Shown piece by piece: positions 6,045 to 6,872 of a stretch of 6,872 nt of DNA. This DNA comes from an uncultured Bacillota bacterium (lineage in GTDB: Bacteria > Bacillota > Clostridia > Caldicoprobacterales > UBA3941): assembly GCA_937960725.1 (NCBI GenBank), contig CALGOY010000172.1, positions 1 through 6,872 on the forward strand, written 5' to 3'. Both the position numbers and the translations under genes were made by a program. Below the pieces are notes generated by a model. It had not been told where the DNA came from and did not search any database. It saw nothing but the letters and a program-made list of their open reading frames with translations. Numbering within the stretch: position 1 is the stretch's first letter; every line of letters begins with the position of its first letter.

Positions 6045-6872
6045 TTATTTTAGATATTTAAGCGGGTTAACTGCTTTACCATTGACCCTTACTTCAAAGT
6101 GCAGGTGAGACCCAGTGCTTCTCCCAGTACTTCCCATATATCCTATTAATTGGCCTTGTTTTACTTTACTGCCACTGCTTACAGCTATAGAACTCATGTG
6201 GCCATACCTTGTTTCTAAACCGTTCCCATGGCTGATTTTTACCAATTTTCCGTAACTGCCGCTATAGCCTGCAAAGGTGACAGTTCCACTAGCAGCTGCA
6301 TATATGGGCGTTCCCTTTGAGTTAGCTATATCTATACCGGTATGTAGCCTGCCCCAACGTTGTCCAAACCGGGAGCTAATCCTTCCCCGGGTAGGCCAGA
6401 TAAATGTTCCGCTTCCCCTCGATGCTACTACTTTGCTGTCCCCTTCATGACTACTTTATTAACGGGCTCCTTGGTTACAGTCTCTGAAACTATCTCCCGC
6501 TCTTTCTCAACTCCGTTATACCTCTTGATCTTCGCTACTATTTCCCGCTCTCCTTTTTGGCCTTCCTGTACTACCTTAGTTTGGTCAGTATACAGGCTAT
6601 CACTTTTCTGAGTTTCTGTTTCAAAGGGGATCTCCTCGGTGTACCGTATCTCTTCTACCGTCACCACATTTAGCTGCTTTTCTGGAACTACTAAGTTAAG
6701 CTCCATGCCGATTTTTAATAGATCCGTTTCTTTCATTGAATTAGCCTGGAGTATTTCTTCTACAGTCATATCGTGGGCCCGGGCGATATCCCACAGCGTA
6801 TCGCCTTCCTGAACTGTATAAATCTGCTTTTCTTCTGTTTCCCCTATCAGTTTTTTATAAACTTCTTCTTCA
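6045..6872 (-). pseudogene. LysM-G5-M23 peptidoglycan endopeptidase, frameshifted and partial
   Basis: This is a secreted or surface cell-wall hydrolase of the lysostaphin-type M23 family, in two frames. The upstream frame is open from the right edge (codons from 6871) to a TAG at 6428-6430: 147 visible residues with a LysM domain (YTVQEGDTLWDIARAHDM, about residues 18-65, binding glycan) and a G5 domain (about 69 to the end, ending EPVNKVVMKGT). The downstream frame resumes as KVVASRGSGTFIWPTRGRIS and runs 129 residues to the TAA at 6045-6047. It holds the M23 zinc site and catalytic residues: HxxxD (LHTGID), YGH and HxH (SHLHFEV). Joined by one inserted base, the halves give the expected continuous protein, so the gene is broken by a single-base loss between about 6431 and 6455, probably in the A run at 6432-6434. 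Start and N-terminal anchor lie beyond the window. The intact active site suggests a recent lesion or a sequencing error rather than decay. A terminator follows. Confidence 0.85.
6425..6455 (-). other. Frameshift site in the M23 peptidase gene
   Basis: On the minus strand the G5 frame reads ATG AAG GGG ACA GCA AAG and then two TAG stops (6430-6428, 6427-6425). The M23 frame is open only from just after a TAA at 6458-6456. The missing base therefore lies between about 6455 and 6431. An extra A in the AAA run at 6434-6432 gives GTAKVVASRGSGTF, the junction expected for this family; an altered G run at 6443-6440 is a less likely alternative. Confidence 0.8.

Noticed and set aside
6045..6245. A separate 66-residue M23 protein starting at the ATG at 6245
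   Set aside because: That ATG is internal to the M23 domain; the frame continues upstream to about 6434 with further M23 sequence including HxxxD, so this is part of the frameshifted gene.
6428..6769. A separate small G5 protein starting at the ATG at 6769
   Set aside because: The ATG lies within the LysM domain and the same frame is open to the right edge, so the true start is outside the window.
1..6872. Mobile element, phage, CRISPR, defence or secondary-metabolite system
   Set aside because: All gene-sized regions are explained by housekeeping or envelope genes; I saw no transposase, integrase, spaced direct repeats or terminal inverted repeats.

Overview
The window is an ordinary-looking chromosomal segment from a low-to-moderate G+C Gram-positive anaerobe, most likely a member of the Clostridia. 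This rests on AGGAGG-type ribosome binding sites before nearly every gene, a two-subunit oxygen-sensitive class I fumarase, a WalJ/HtrA pair of Firmicutes type, and a LysM-G5-M23 peptidase architecture common in Clostridia. Frequent ATA, AGG and AGA codons would fit a thermophilic clostridial lineage, but I cannot name a genus.

Layout. Bases 1-769 (minus) hold a CPBP/CAAX-type membrane protease cut by the left edge. Bases 808-1929 (minus) hold an HtrA/DegP-type serine protease with an apparent lipoprotein signal. Bases 1973-2773 (minus) hold a WalJ/YycJ-type metallo-beta-lactamase-fold hydrolase. These three read leftwards with gaps of 43 and 38 bp and look like one operon, walJ-htrA-CPBP protease, starting from a candidate promoter near 2847-2875. 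A 209-bp divergent region separates them from a rightward operon at 2983-4392 that encodes the alpha and beta subunits of class I fumarate hydratase. That operon meets murA (4407-5702, minus) tail to tail over a perfect 10-bp stem that includes the end of the beta-subunit gene. Bases 5703-6044 are an AT-rich gap holding a good candidate murA promoter and a bidirectional-looking intrinsic terminator. From 6045 to the right edge (minus) lies a LysM-G5-M23 cell-wall peptidase gene whose frame is broken by one base near 6431-6455.

Function. Apart from fumarase, which is central carbon metabolism, the content is cell-envelope biology: MurA makes the first committed peptidoglycan precursor, the M23 enzyme would cut peptidoglycan, WalJ and HtrA are relatives of genes that often follow the WalRK cell-wall regulators, and the CPBP protein is an intramembrane protease. 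I found no tRNA, rRNA, CRISPR array, insertion sequence, attachment site or phage gene, and nothing that looks like a previously undescribed system. The points most worth checking are the peptidase frameshift, the lipoprotein form of HtrA, and the unusual leader of murA.
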